Shown here: one piece after another, positions 25,801 through 39,700 of the stretch
Position numbering within the stretch: the stretch's first letter is position 1
Layout: the number at the start of each line of letters is the position of its first letter
Source: Casuarius casuarius
Lineage: Eukaryota; Chordata; Aves; Casuariiformes; Casuariidae
Assembly: GCA_003342895.1 (NCBI GenBank)
Contig: PTFA01000042.1
Coordinates: 3,413,423-3,477,422, forward strand
Length of the DNA: 64,000 bases
Reading direction: 5' to 3'
Program-made: the position numbers and the translations under genes
Notes under the pieces: model-generated
What the model was told of the DNA's origin: nothing
The model's input: only the letters and a program-made list of their open reading frames with translations
Databases searched by the model: none

Positions 25801-27649
25801 TGGTTAACTCATGCAATGTTCACCAAAACTAAGAAAACCACACTGTCTCAAGGACTGGTATTTTCTTGCCACTTTTCACTGATTTTCAGCTTCAGTTCTT
25901 GGCCTTGAAATCTGAAATCCACTTTTTTCACAACGAATTATTATCTTAATCTAAATATCCTAGTTCGCAATAATGAGGTTATGAACAAAGTAAATCCAAC
26001 GCATGCAATTAAGACACATGCAGATGCAACTAAGTTAAAAGCAGGAATTACATTTAAAGAGGTATGTAACTTCTGCAGTTCACCAGTTAAATTATTTATT
26101 TTCACCTGCACCTACATCTTCTTGTCCTTATCTTTCAGAATCTGGACTTACAAAAACAGACCACTGTATAAAAAGGCAACTGGAGGGAAAAAACCAAAAC
26201 CCAGAAGATAATGACTGGCAGCCTACAAATACCAAGCTGACTGGCTTAATGAAGACGCCAAGCATTGACACCTCTCAGGCACAGAGCAGTCTCTCCCCAA
26301 ATCCTTCCTTAACAGATACACTGAATTCTCTCTGAGCTGTACAAAACCATCAGAACAATGTGGCTGTCATGGTAAACATATACATACAAAAGGATTAATG
26401 CACCACCTGCACTTACACAGTAAGTGAAAAAGGCTTCCAACATATTTTTGCTCTATGAGAAGATCATGGTCTCGGTTTTTGCCTCATGCAGTATTTTGTC
26501 AATACAACAGTCTTACCAGCCATCCACCATTTGTAATTAAGCATTTCTTCAGTATTGCTTTTTCTTCAGTACTGATGGCAAATATATCCAGGGGTTTTTT
26601 TCTCTCTCAACAGTACAAGCACCAACAAAACTAGCTGATATAAAAGAAATACTGAATAATGTTTCCCAGCACCCTTCTAATCTACTCAATCTCACAAATC
26701 ATTAAAAAGGAAAAGAAAAATCCTTATGCTCTGAAATTCTGTAGAATCAATCCTACCTACAAACTTAAAAATGAAAAGGATGCATTGATTTACATTTTTA
26801 AGTATTTTTTATAAAATGTCATTCTTGCTTTTAGCTATATTAAAGGTCATATCTGCAACAGAAGTAAATTAGATTAGAAAAGACTACAAAAATGGTACAT
26901 AAACTAAACTACTGTGTCTACAGCTCTTCAATATAAGAAGTGTCTTTTGGCCCATTTTTTCCCAACAAAACAAAGATCTTGGGAAAGGAGCTTGCAGTAC
27001 TGACATATCTTTTCTTCTTGAAATAGAGCGACTCCTTTATCCATGCTGTAATTTCACTTCACTCTGAATTTAACCAATTTTAAAATAAGTAATATCTGAT
27101 ACCGCAAAGGTTTCCATTGTTACATATCCAACTGTCCACATTAGAAATATATTAAAAGGTCATTTTAATTTAAATTACTCCAAGTAGATGGATGATCACT
27201 ATTCCAGCAACTGCAATAAAACTTCAGGGCTTTATGTAAGAAAAAGCTCTACGAGCATAACAAAGTCCTTTTTGTTTCATCTGCGCATGACACTACTATG
27301 TTATAACACATGGTATATAGTATATGGGACATGGGATCAATCTCAATGTAGGAGCGTAATCAAGTGTTGGAAGCACTGAAACAGCTTTTTATTACAAATC
27401 TAGAAAACAGACATCAGACAGCTACAGTTTTGTAAGATAAATATTTTAGCAATAATGAACTTTTTTTTAATACTCTGAGACTTTGTTCACATCAAGGTAG
27501 CAATCACTGTAGAAATCACTTAGCTCCTCTCAGCCCAGATTCTCATTTTGATGTTGAATTTTACTGTATATAGTAATTTCTACCTTCAAATCAACAAGAA
27601 TTTTCAGCACAAAATTCTACTCAGTAGGCTAACAGGGCTGGTCCCATGG

Positions 27650-27691
27650 TGTTTGTGTGCATATATGTGTGTGTGCATGTGTGGGTACATG
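27650..27691. repeat. GT-rich microsatellite, imperfect
   Basis: This is alternating purine-pyrimidine DNA of the GTGTGC-ATATATGTGTGTGTGC-ATGTGTGGG type. It is an imperfect GT repeat, likely polymorphic. Confidence 0.85.
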
Positions 27692-30600
27692 TCTATATTT
27701 AGGAATGAAAAAGAATCATGCAGATTTAATTCTGAAATACTTATTAAATAAGAATTCCATATTTTCCATTCATTCTTCCCATGTTCATAAACCTATACAT
27801 GTCTTTGGTATTAATCCTCTTAAATTCCCATCATAGCTAAATCAAAAACTGCAAAGCCAATCTGCTGACATTACTGTCTTATTAGCTGTTTCACATCCTA
27901 TCAAGGTTAAACTTTCACTAAAATCCTTCCTATAAGTTTAAATAAATTGTATTTTTATGTCTTGCAAATCTTGTTCTTGTTCTGAATGAATCACTTCAAA
28001 ATTTTATCTCAATCATCTAAAATAGAGAATTTTGTGAAACACTAAGAAACACTCTATTTTCAAAAAAATGATCATCTACAGTATTAAGCTTGTATCATTA
28101 TATTAAGCTTGCGATTGGTTAGCTTCTCATAGCTCAGTGGTTTGCAGTATCTTCTTATGCTATAAAACAAACAAAAAAACTCTCTGGAACTTTCTCTTCC
28201 TATATTAAAATGTGCTCATAGATATCAAATAAAAAGAAAGAGGAGAGCTGAGATTAGTTTAGACCTGAAGATTGAAAACTCCTTCAGAAACTTTTACCAA
28301 GTTTTCTGCACACCTGCAGAAACAACAACAGCTTCAGATTTCTCCTTCCCTTGATTTCTGTATTAATCATCTGCAACTGCAACTTTTACCCCTTCTGATC
28401 ATGACCTTACTTTGCATCTTTTGCAACTCATTGGAAGATACTTTACAATGTAAGCAGTAGTATGGCAAAATATACTTCGTAATGAGATCTTTAATTAGAA
28501 ATGAACACTCTTCTGCCTTGGGATGGGGAATGGGCTTTAGCTTTTTATTTCCCTTTTTTATAAGCATTCATCAATATAGTAGCCTATATGCTAATTTTCA
28601 GGTTTTGAAGACTGAAATACAAAAAAGTGAATGCATAAAAAAGAAAGTACCACAGTCATGTATTAATAATCTGCCTTCCCTCCAAGTCCTTCCAGTGAAA
28701 GAGGACCATCAACAGAAATAAACAATATAAACCAAAAGATATGGATCTGTGGGATCTGGCTCAGGCATAACTTTTGTTTCTTTGTTTGCTTGTTTTATCT
28801 ATTTTCATTTCCGATTTTCCTTAGCAATTGCCATGAAAAGGGGCAAACAAGCAGCTTTATTGGTTGAAGTGGTAAATCTCCCTGAAACACCATCATGACT
28901 GATATTCTGGCAGTTGCCGCCTTTTGCTCTCAAAAGCATTCTTGTGCACGCCGCCTATGTAAGGGACCTCTTTACTCAGAGTTGTTTATACGGCAACAAA
29001 CTAATAGTGTTTTTGATATTTACCTCGGGCTACTTGGTCATGTGCTATTTTTTCCTCACTCTATGAAATACTTCAACGCATATACAGACATGCTACATTC
29101 ATAATTTATATGCGAGAAGTAGTAATTCAAGACATCTGACTTTCAAAGGACCTCACCACCTAGTTTTACAGCCTGAGCTCTACCATTACTGCTGACGGCT
29201 TCAAAGGCAGCCATACTGGTCTTGGAAACTTCCCTCCACTAGTTAAGAAACATACATTACAAATCATTAACAGCTCAGCATTTAATATCACAACAAAATC
29301 TGCCGACTAGAAAAAAGAATGCATTGCAAAACATCACTGACCTTCACTTTTATTTTTGCGGACTAGCAAATATTCTCTAAAATTACTAGAGTCCATGACA
29401 CCCCCTTATGGACTAGAATCAAACCATTATAAGTCTATGAATTTTCATATTCTTCAGTATTACGGTGAAAACCATTCTCCCCTCAAAAACACAGAATGTT
29501 CCTTATCAAAGAAAACCCCCCTACATCACCCTAAAAAATAAAATTTCGTTACCCTGATGGCAGTTTTCACCAACGGATCATGCATCACCTTACTCACCTT
29601 TAGGAACCACACACACATGGGGGGGCTGGGAAGGGGGAAATCATTTGGGACCAGATTGCGGGTGCTTTTTCGGCTGGTGGTGCATCAGGAAGGAACATGA
29701 CCTCCTCCGCTCTGTGGCAGGTTAAGCAGCCTGATTGAACATTGCTGCTAATTAAGGGCTCTCGTTGCTTGGCAGGACCACCAGAGCACCTTCTGCACTT
29801 GTTCATGACAACAGCACCTCTTTCAGAAATTAGCTCTTGATGAGTGCAGACAGGGGGCCCAGCTGGTGCTCCCAAATCCTCCAACTACATAAATGAAGTG
29901 TAATAAGAACGCTGGTGACTACCGAGGGAAGAAAGGCTATTCGTGACCTCTTTTTAAAAAACAGAGTATACTTTTACATTGACTTAATTTTCTGCACTGG
30001 GGGTGCATAACGCAGCTGGGAACTGTGTGAACAGAACTAAAAATCACAGGAGGTGATAGGGAATAATTCTGTAAGAAATATTTTATTAGGAAAGCTAAAA
30101 TATAATTGTGTTCATCGGGGTTTCAAAATCAATAACTAATATTCAGCAATCAGACTACGAAAATTAAGTTCCACAACAAAAGCTGGTAGACAAAAAGGGA
30201 AAAGGTTTTGCGAAAAAATAACATTCTATTAAAACAGATTTGGTATTTGATTTCTAAATATTTAGTATGTATTCAAAAGTGCAGCTTTGTAACTATGCAA
30301 GTCACCTTATTTTCAAAGGGATGTTCTACCTGTACAGGTAGCAGAGGCTACCTTATAAAACACATACACAGCTAAATTCTCCACAAAACACAACCCACTT
30401 GCATTCATTGTAATAAATATTGCAGCACACTGCATCAACTGACACCTTACTGGCATCTCTGCTAACATTTGCCCACGTTAGGGTGATTTTGTCGCTCTTA
30501 AGAGGCACTCCCCAAAGACCCGGCATGAAACATGCTAGGAGAGCTATGAGAGGAAGCTTGTCTTTATTTTTGCTGCACCTATTCTGTATAGGATTTCAGA

Positions 30601-33600
30601 CTTCAGGAGAGCTTGCTTAACACTACATCTAAATAAAATTCATAATGGATGTGTATAGATTAACTTCCAGACAAAACAAGAATGGCTACTGAGATGATAA
30701 AGAATAACAGAAGTACTGTCAATTAGTATATTAACACACCACTTTTACGAAACAGTGATTGGTTCTTTTGTATCATTTCAGTATCTGGTTTTTGTACAAA
30801 GATCCTAAAAGCAAGTCCGTCAACCTCTACTGTAGCTGTTAAGAGCTAAAGATTATGGAGATGGAAGAATAATGATTACTATTTTAAAATATTTGTAACA
30901 ATAAAGCCTATTACATTAGCTACCTATTAGAAATAATTAAATAGAGAAATGTTACAAGTCAGAAATAATTACATATGTGTTTGACTGCAATCTACCAGTG
31001 CAAAATACTATCAATTAGATATGACAAAAGGATGCAAAAGGGTACGTTGATTAGGAACAATCATTTTCCTCAGTTTAAAAATGTACTTTAAAACAATTCA
31101 GTCCATATAGTTCCCCTTCACCCACCTTTGAGTACATCTTATATGAAGCCTTAATTTCAAGACAGCTGGTGTTAGGAAAAATGAATCTAAGAGCAGGCAA
31201 TATCTTTTCACTCACTTAAAAAAATACAAGTCCTCCTAAGAATAGCAAGCAAATGCTTTCATAAAGTGTCTGAGGAAAGATATCTTTACTTCTATTTCAC
31301 TGGTATAAAAAAACAACCAGAAACAAATACATATGGACATACATACATAAGATGTGAGCTGCACACTTTGTGTGACTGAAGTTTGTGATATGCATCCTCA
31401 CTTTATTATTATTCACTTTTTTCAGTTCCTCCTGAGATGATTTCCAGTTCAAACGAGGTAACTGAACATTCAATTTAAACTAAATGTAAGGATGCCTCAG
31501 TAGTCAGCATGCACCTAAAAGCATTCAAATATCATCCTCATAGGGCATCAAGGATATCTAAGTCAGGCTTATATTCACCATCAAATCGGAAGGAACTAGA
31601 ATTGCCCAACAATGACATAGCTGGCATAGTTCAAGCATCTCTGAAATGTCTATCACTCTTTCCAGAGCGTTTTTTTTAAACAGCCAGTCACACAGGACCT
31701 GTTACAAATAAATCACGGTATTTTAGTTGTGGTAAGATTTTATTGCAAACCTGTTCTACTTGGTATGTGTTTTTGTTTTAAAGGTGCCCCATCTTCTGAA
31801 ATCCTGTAAATTTGTACTTTGGTTAAAAAACCAAAATACTAGCCATGATAGTTCCATAGGTAAGCTGGAAGAACACAGCCCAACACTTCAAAAAGCAAGT
31901 ACACCTAAAGCCATCTTTTCTTTATCTGAGTAGTTTGGAATCAATTGTCACTGACTGTACAGAGCTGGTACCAACATAATTTCTCTTCCTTACGTGCAGA
32001 TAAAAATAGGAAAGAGGGAAGTGACTCTTTCTTTTTCTAATTGCTTCCTTCCTGTTGTCTCCTTCCAGCTCCTTCAACATTTTTTGTATATATTGAACTG
32101 AGCATTGTGGAGCCACAGGAGGAGGGCTGGAGGTCAAAGAGCAAGTACTTATGAAGATTCTTTGAGCTGAATCAGAGAGGAAAAACATGACCCATGTTTA
32201 ATAGCTGCATTAATGCTAGAAGCGTACAGAAGCAGGGTAAGTAAGTTTGGCCCCTGATCGTTTTCAACTGTGAAATACAGAGCTATGAATGGAAGCGTGC
32301 TACGCTGGCCACCTGCCAGCATAAGGCTTTCCACTGGAGTAAGTTAGAGCTGTCTCTTGCTTTTATACCCTATACTAAACCCTAACTAACAATGTCTGAG
32401 GGCAGCATTAGAAAGTGGCAGGGAAGATTTTTACTTTGGTTTCTCAATAAGTCTTCCTTAGTTTAAAGGATGAATAGTTATTATTATTCTAGTCCTAAAT
32501 GACTATAATGTAAGACTGCACCTACATCCCCTTTTAACAGGAAATTTCTGTTCATATCCTTTCCACTTTTCACGACAACTTTAGGAAGTGCTTCTTATTC
32601 ATTGTGACTTCTATTCTATCACCAATCTCTCCATCTTTTCTGGCTGACCTGCCAAAGGAGGAGGGGAAGGCTGCGCACCGAATCTCTGACCTGCACTTGG
32701 GAGCATAATTACGTGTTGTAGCAGGCCTCAGATTTCCTCAAAGAAGCTCGCTTTCCAAAACACCAGTTGGTAAATGCTCAAAGGCAACACAACCTCAATT
32801 AAAGGTATCTTTAAGCCATCTGTTAGATTTGGGAAGATGGTGATTCGCGTCTCCCTGTACAACCAGTAATTCTTTTTGCAATGGGAAACAGCTGTATTCA
32901 GGTTAAAAGCAGGTATGTTCCACAACTTGGAACTGCTAAAAGGAAGAATAGACTTAAAACAGGATTTGTCAGCAAATATAAAAATCGTGGAGTTGTGAAA
33001 GGAAAAATTCAGAATCTGGCTAGAGTGTCAGACATTGAAAATACAGCCCAAGGCTTGAGGAGGGGATTAAAAAATGCCTCTTATTCCACAGAGCATTCCA
33101 GATACAACTATGGTACTCCATATCATGCCATATGTTAAGAGCATTGTACTGTACTCTACTCGGCACATACTTTATGCAGCTTAAAGGCCATGTAAAATAG
33201 TAATTACAGCCTTAATTAGTTCATCAGTAAATTTCTACCAGAATGGACAGCCTATGAAACAAATGTAAAACCCACGGCTCTTAATAACAAGTGGGAGAAT
33301 TTAATCTGGGTAACTGCATATATATTTTTAAAATGAACTCTCTGAAATTCTGGGAGATTTTCCTTCTTGAAGAATCTGTTTGTGGGAAAAAGTTAAAGAA
33401 GCTTTCAGGGAAAATGTTCATACTACATGTTGTTGCACAGTGGCTACACTGTAGTTGAAGAACCAGATTCTGGATTGATGGACTGATTAAAGATTCATTT
33501 TTCCTGGAGGGAGAAACTTTAATTCCTTTACACAGAAAGACCTCCTTGAGGCAGCATTTCATCTTGAATTTTCAATGGAAGCATCTACCAAGAGCTACAC

Positions 33601-36099
33601 TAAACTGTGCTACGTGTTGTAATTATTCTTTTAGACCTAGCCATAACACTGGGTGAGTTAATAACATAAAAACAACCACATTGCATCAGAGCAAAGCTTC
33701 AGCTGGTTTAGCGTCCTGTCTGCAACAACGACCTAAAGCACACGTCCAGGGAAGAATAAAGACTAGAGCATGGACAAAGCGATACCTCCCACAATATTCT
33801 CCCAGCTTTCAACAATTTGCAGCTCCGAGGCTCCCTGAGCCAAAGGCAGTATCTTTGAACACAATAACCCTCTAGGGATTTCTTTTCTATGAACTTATCC
33901 GTACAGCTATTTTATTTGCATTTAAGGAATAACTAGTATTATGTCTTTATATACTCTGTCATCAGAAAAGGCATACTTTATATATGTGCATAGCTCATTG
34001 TATACCTTTCGTCTCATGTTTGAAGCTGGTTTCATATTCTCTTGCACATGGATAGCCTGTTTCTCATAAGTCATACTTCTACACTCTCTCAAAACACTTT
34101 GCTGGGAGAGGTGACACACAACTCTTAAAATCAGTTAAAAGTCAAAGAAAAAAAAAGGCTTTATTTTGCCAATAGATGAAGTGACTCAACCTTACAGAAG
34201 ACACCTATATAAAGACACACAAATATTCTTAAGGTCAAGTTTTAACAGGTCATATCCATTAGTGTCCCTGAATGCATCTGCTGCTTGAGGTTTCAAAAAC
34301 ATATTTTTGAAGTACCGCTTTTAAATTTGTCTCTTATAAAGACTAATGTAGAATGTCTTTTTCCCAAAATAATATTTATAGACAATGAGGGTCCTATGAG
34401 ATCTAAGTTATAGTCCTAACTTTACCATTAATTTTTTGTACCATTTGGGGATTGACAGAGTCCAATGAAATGAGAGAACTCCATGTTTTACAGGACCTAA
34501 TCCTATTTTATCTGCACTCAGTTGGCCTGTGCTTGTCAAACTCTGCAAAAAAAAGTTATAGATTTATAGAGGACTTTTTGTTTGGTGAAATGCTAAACTG
34601 CAAAAATAATTCTCAAAGATACATACCATTTTCCAGAATAATGTCTTATGCTAAGGAAGTGTAAAGCCAAAGGCTTTGATTCAGCACCATAAACACTACA
34701 CCTGACGTTTGGCCTTAACCTACTGTAACAGTACGTAAGCTATATTGTAACCTCTGTGATTCTACATGCTCCTGATCCTCAGTGGGATTTCTGTCGCTAA
34801 TGATTCAGAAAACTAGCAAATTAGGTGGCTGTATAAATCACAAGAGATGAGGACCTGAAATAATTTTAAATTTGAACTTCATTTTATCCTTTATATTAAT
34901 TTTCATTATGAAGCTTACACTTTCAGACCAAATGCTACCAGGTGAGTACGGACACTACTTTCATTGCTGATGTCCTCAAACATCCACATTCATATTAAAC
35001 ACATACATAGTCGGAATTATAAGGAAATCATCAAATAACAAAACTTCCTCAGATAAAGGAAGCATCAGTGCAACCCATAAATTAAGTTCAGTATGAAAAC
35101 AGAGCAACTTCTACTGAAGCCTGAAAAGGTCTACAGATTCACTGCCAAACTTGACCCAAGGTGTGTGTATCACTGTACAACGATATTGACAATGGTTGAA
35201 CTGATTTGCCTTATTTGGGTTGGGTTGGGTTCAAGTATCTCTGAGTTTATGAGAAAGACATACCCGGATGAAGCTTGAAATCACTAAAACAGAAAAAGAT
35301 TAAAAGAAAAAAAGAGAAAACAAAAATAAAGACTATCTAAACTCCATAAAAGACCTCACCGCTCTTTCAGGGAGTAAGGCACTTAAATTTAGATATTCAT
35401 ACACTTTGGGGGACAAAATTTACCTGAAACAGCTTGAACTCTTGCAAACTAAATGTGAATCCCCATTTTTTCTTGTAAAATAGTTATATGTACATTGCTC
35501 TTATGAACGTTAAAATAGAAAAGGTGAAAATGAAAACTTGAAAGTGCTTTTTAATTTCCTGGTATGTTATTTGTGATGGCTTAATTAATCTACAAGTCAA
35601 AAGCAAATTATAATGAAAACTTCTACTGCATTTTAATACAACATATATAGCATTTATTTTTAAGTTAATTCATGTAGTAAAGTATGATCCATTTTTGTAC
35701 TTGACTTTTTGAATACATACAAGTGTATGCCATTGTTAATTACCAAATGTATTCCCACCCTATCGGAAACATTTGCCTTCAGATGAGAAGAATCATTTCA
35801 ATAAATTACAGCTGCAACTGAGTTACACTTTCTGAATACTTGTAAGACTTTCTTTTATTATATGTCTTTATCCTGCTTTTGCCACATTACTTTACCATTC
35901 AAGTCCCTTGCTCTTTTGTGTAGCTGCAGCTCAAAAATATTATTTATCTCTAATAGTCCAACAACAGGATATACAAAATGAAGACTTTTTTTCCTGTGCG
36001 TATGTATTTCCAATTTCAGCAACTCTGAAAATTCTACAAATATGAAGCTAAATAAGGCGAAAAGTTAAATACAAGACATCAAATTATGTTAAGCTGTGT

Positions 36100-36750
36100 T
36101 CACGGTTGCTCTCACTCTGCTGTTGTATTTGTGGCTAAAAGAAGATTGCATTTTCTGTTATACTGCAGGCTTTCAAAGTGTAGTTGTGCAATTTGCAAAC
36201 TGCAATTGGTTAATGAAGCTAAATTTAATTAGTTCAACTTCCTTGCAGATCACATCAAACAACACTATTTGATGTATTCTGCAAGATGACCAAGTCTCCT
36301 ACAGCTGGCTGTCACAATGAAAAGGCATCTATACTTATTTCTGGGAACTAAAATGAGCTGTTTTAAGTGGAGCTTTTCTTCCATTTTCTGAGGCTGCACT
36401 GCTCTGACCTTCCCAAAATCAATCCTTTGCGGATTAACATGTAAAGCAGTGTCGAATTAATTTCAGAAAGCGAATATGAGATCAGCCTGGGATCATACAA
36501 AACATCTAACTCCTAAATACACTAATGCTTCTAGCCGTTCAATGAGAAGCTGTCAATAAAAAGAGGGAGGGGGTAGTTAGAGGGATTTGAAGTGTGGAGC
36601 AATCTATCAGGCTAGTTAGAGCTTTGCCTACTTCTGTGGCATGGCTAATGCATTCCTCTAGAAGTTAATCCTATTTCTAAAGACCCTCCCGTGAGGAGCA
36701 CATAGGCCGTGCCGAATGAGAACTAAAATGCATTAAAATTCTCAACAACG
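36100..36750. promoter_or_regulatory. Possible conserved non-coding element
   Basis: This stretch stands out from the surrounding AT-rich intron by its higher sequence complexity, lack of simple repeats and absence of long open frames. It contains several homeodomain-type cores (TTAATGAAGC, TTTAATTAGTTC, GGATTAACATG, GAATTAATTTC) and motifs such as CTGTCAATAAAAAG and CATGGCTAATGCATTCC. Introns of genes near developmental regulators often contain such elements, and in mammals HLCS lies next to SIM2. Conservation cannot be seen from one sequence, so this is inference from composition only. Confidence 0.25.
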
Positions 36751-39700
36751 TCACCAAAAGGCATACGATTAGATCCTGAGAGTTGACAATAAGATGGTTC
36801 ATTAGAAGTGCAAGGTCTTAAAGAACCGACTTTTCTTACAATATGTTGCATAGAAAATACTCAACACATCTTTTGTGATGCACCTGCAGACAACATCATT
36901 TGCTGCTAAAAACTTAAGAATTCAAATAAATAAAAATAAGCTTATATTAATGTTTCTTCATTGTAGGCAGGAATCGTCATAGTGTATAGTTTCTGTAACA
37001 TTGCAAACCCACTACAGAAGAGGACAGCCAAATCTGGTTTAAATAAATATTTACCTATGGAACCTATTTGGTATCTGTTACAACAATACAGCATATGCAA
37101 AAATGTTTAGATTATCTGTCTTCTTGTACTTCAAAAAGAAATAACAGCAGATGATTAAGCTGCTACCTGAAAACTTTGCACTTTTAGCATGCCAATGTTG
37201 AATTTTACAGATGCCCAAACCCTTTCCAACAGTATGTCCAGGCTGTAAGCCATGATACAGTTAAACAATTTTTACAATTTTTAACAGAATACTCTGTCTT
37301 AGTTGATCAACTTAAGCATCCACAAGCTATACCGCAAGGAAACCTCTGCACAGTCTCTATATCACCAAGGAAACCTCTGCACAGTCTCTGTATCACCAAG
37401 GTACCTTCTGCTGTGGGGGCAACAACACCAAAAATCTTGAAAAAGGTCAGTAACAGAATCCTTCGACAGTAAAGACAGAGATTAAAGTGGAAGATGGGAA
37501 TCACAAGAAAACAAAGACATATTTTATATTACAAGGTAAATTTTCTCAGTAATTATAAGAGGGGATTGGAACCAGATAATCTGCTTATGAGACAGAATTA
37601 TCAATTTGCAGCTGAGGAGAATACCAAAAGGCAATAAAACTTTGTTTAGCATTGCTGTCTCGAGGTTGAAGTGCGATTGGAAGACCCTGACTGCGCAGAA
37701 TGTGTTCTGTAAATCTATAATCTTCTGCTGCTTTCAGCATGTAACAGATAATAGAAATACGTTAAGAAGTGGAGCAGTAGGGTCAGTGAAACTGGATTAA
37801 ACAAAGTATCTTGATAAAAAGCATACTATGCACAAAGTATTTTAGAAAACAGCTTTAAAAACATACGTTCAAAGCACAGTTCTGGCCTAAGCAAGCTTCG
37901 TAAAAATATCTTGGTTTCACTCAACGTAACTGCTCCTTACATACGCACCATAAACTTTACTTTTCTGACACAAAAAAATTCTATTATTTTTTACTTCTCA
38001 AAGTTCAGAAAGTGCTATAGTAGCTCCTGGATCACATACGCACATCACTGCTAATTAAAAACAACGTATCTCACATAACTTATTACTACTACTGATCTGT
38101 ACTTCACATGGACTATTTCTTGATTATCAGAACCTAGAATAAATCTTAGCATTGACAGCTAGAGAAGTCTCAGTTCATTTGTAACTTGATAAAATCTGAC
38201 ATAGAAAAACTGAAGAAAAAACAGGGGAGCTGAGTGCCACTTTCACAAACTCATTTGTCATACTCTCATCACGTATATACGCTGTCTAGCACCGTGTGAG
38301 TTTGTCAGCACAACAGATCAAGAATTATGGTTTATCTATCTACGGGGTGCCTTAAATTCAGAAAAGGAATGGAATTCAGTTTCTTATGCCAAAAGACTCG
38401 GGCAAAAAGAATTTTATGACTGTCTGAAACCAAACTTCATTTAGCTGTTTTTCAGTTGACCCTATCACAATACTTTGCTGACATCTAAGGGTAAACAAGC
38501 CCTAAATATAATATGCAAAAAAAGCGAGCAGTTACGCAGTGAGCAGTTCACACTCTAACAAGGGATAAGGGATTTGTACTACCACATTCCAGTATGTCTT
38601 CTATACAAATAACTTGCAGTTGGGTCTGCTTTTGTGATATAATCCTGCAACCAGCACACATGCACCATCTTGAAGATACTTTAATAACAGTTGGAAAAAC
38701 AAAACTAACATTTTCCATTATTGCTGAATACCACAAACTGACCTACTTAACATGAAAAGTTTTAACGCATTTTTTCCCCCTCACTGAAAGTTATGTCTGT
38801 TTAGCCTTTCAAAAAGAGAACTGAAGGGCTAATGAAATATTGTGATGTTGACAGTAAAATGTTACACACCCTAAAAACACAGGAAATGACCCAAATGCAG
38901 AGCTTCCACAACACAATGGACTGGCACACATTTGCCTACATTTAAAGGGATAAAGTTTCAGCTCACAAAAAGAACTGGATCATAAGAAACGGCTAAGATA
39001 AAAGTCCATTAAAGAACAGTTAAGTGAAAAGTAAAAAATAAGTTACAAGTTAATTCAGTACTCAGTATTGCAACTAAAAATTAAAGACTGACTTTTCATT
39101 GAAAATACTATACCTAAACAGCTCTTACCAGACACTTCCATCTCAAAAAATAATGTAATGACTTTCTGATATTATTCAGAGCAATAGGACTCTTAAAAAA
39201 AGTTATAAAAGTGACAGAATACTGCTAATTTTAAAACTTCTCTTACAGAAACCAAGACAATTTCGTAAAGGCAAGCTAAGCCATACATTGTAGTTCCACT
39301 TCAACTCATAGTTTTGTGCCACGGATATTTTTATGTGACAGTATTTATGTTCATGCATTTTTATAAATATTTATGCAGAAACTTTATGTGTGTCCATCTT
39401 CCATAATTTCCAGGTTTCATTCTTAATATTTTGTTACAAGAATCCTGAAAAAGTATTATTGACCAAAAGTAGATGGAATCAATCAGAATAACTGACTGAT
39501 TTGTGCAGTATAGCAAACATGCATTAATTTTACTTAAATACCCCTAAAACAGAAAGTCAGCAAGAAATTGGCTCTGGAACATTTTCACATTATTCTGCAA
39601 AACCTTTCATATCAGTGAAACATATCAAGCTGGAAACTAACACTTTATGATACGTAAATATACTTGCAAAAGAATATTGTGAGAGAACCTGCACAAACAT

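Larger units (their letters stand above)
19481..36099 (-). other. HLCS: HLCS upstream intron segment, no recognised gene
   Basis: This long AT-rich stretch has no exon I can confirm. It contains an exon-like open segment on the minus strand ending at 20174 (donor GTATGT), AT-dinucleotide runs at 22835-22866, a GT-rich microsatellite at 27650-27691, and a GC-richer block at about 29600-29890 with a central TAATTA-type homeodomain core. Several open frames of 60-96 codons are present but none shows a known domain. A short (GGGTT)3 run lies near 35217. Nothing else is supported. Confidence 0.55.

Noticed and set aside
33922..34119. A 65-codon minus-strand frame with protein-like composition
   Set aside because: No flanking splice sites in a consistent phase and no similarity I recognise.
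35214..35232. Repeated GGGTT as a telomere-like tract
   Set aside because: The unit is GGGTT, not TTAGGG, and there are only three copies.
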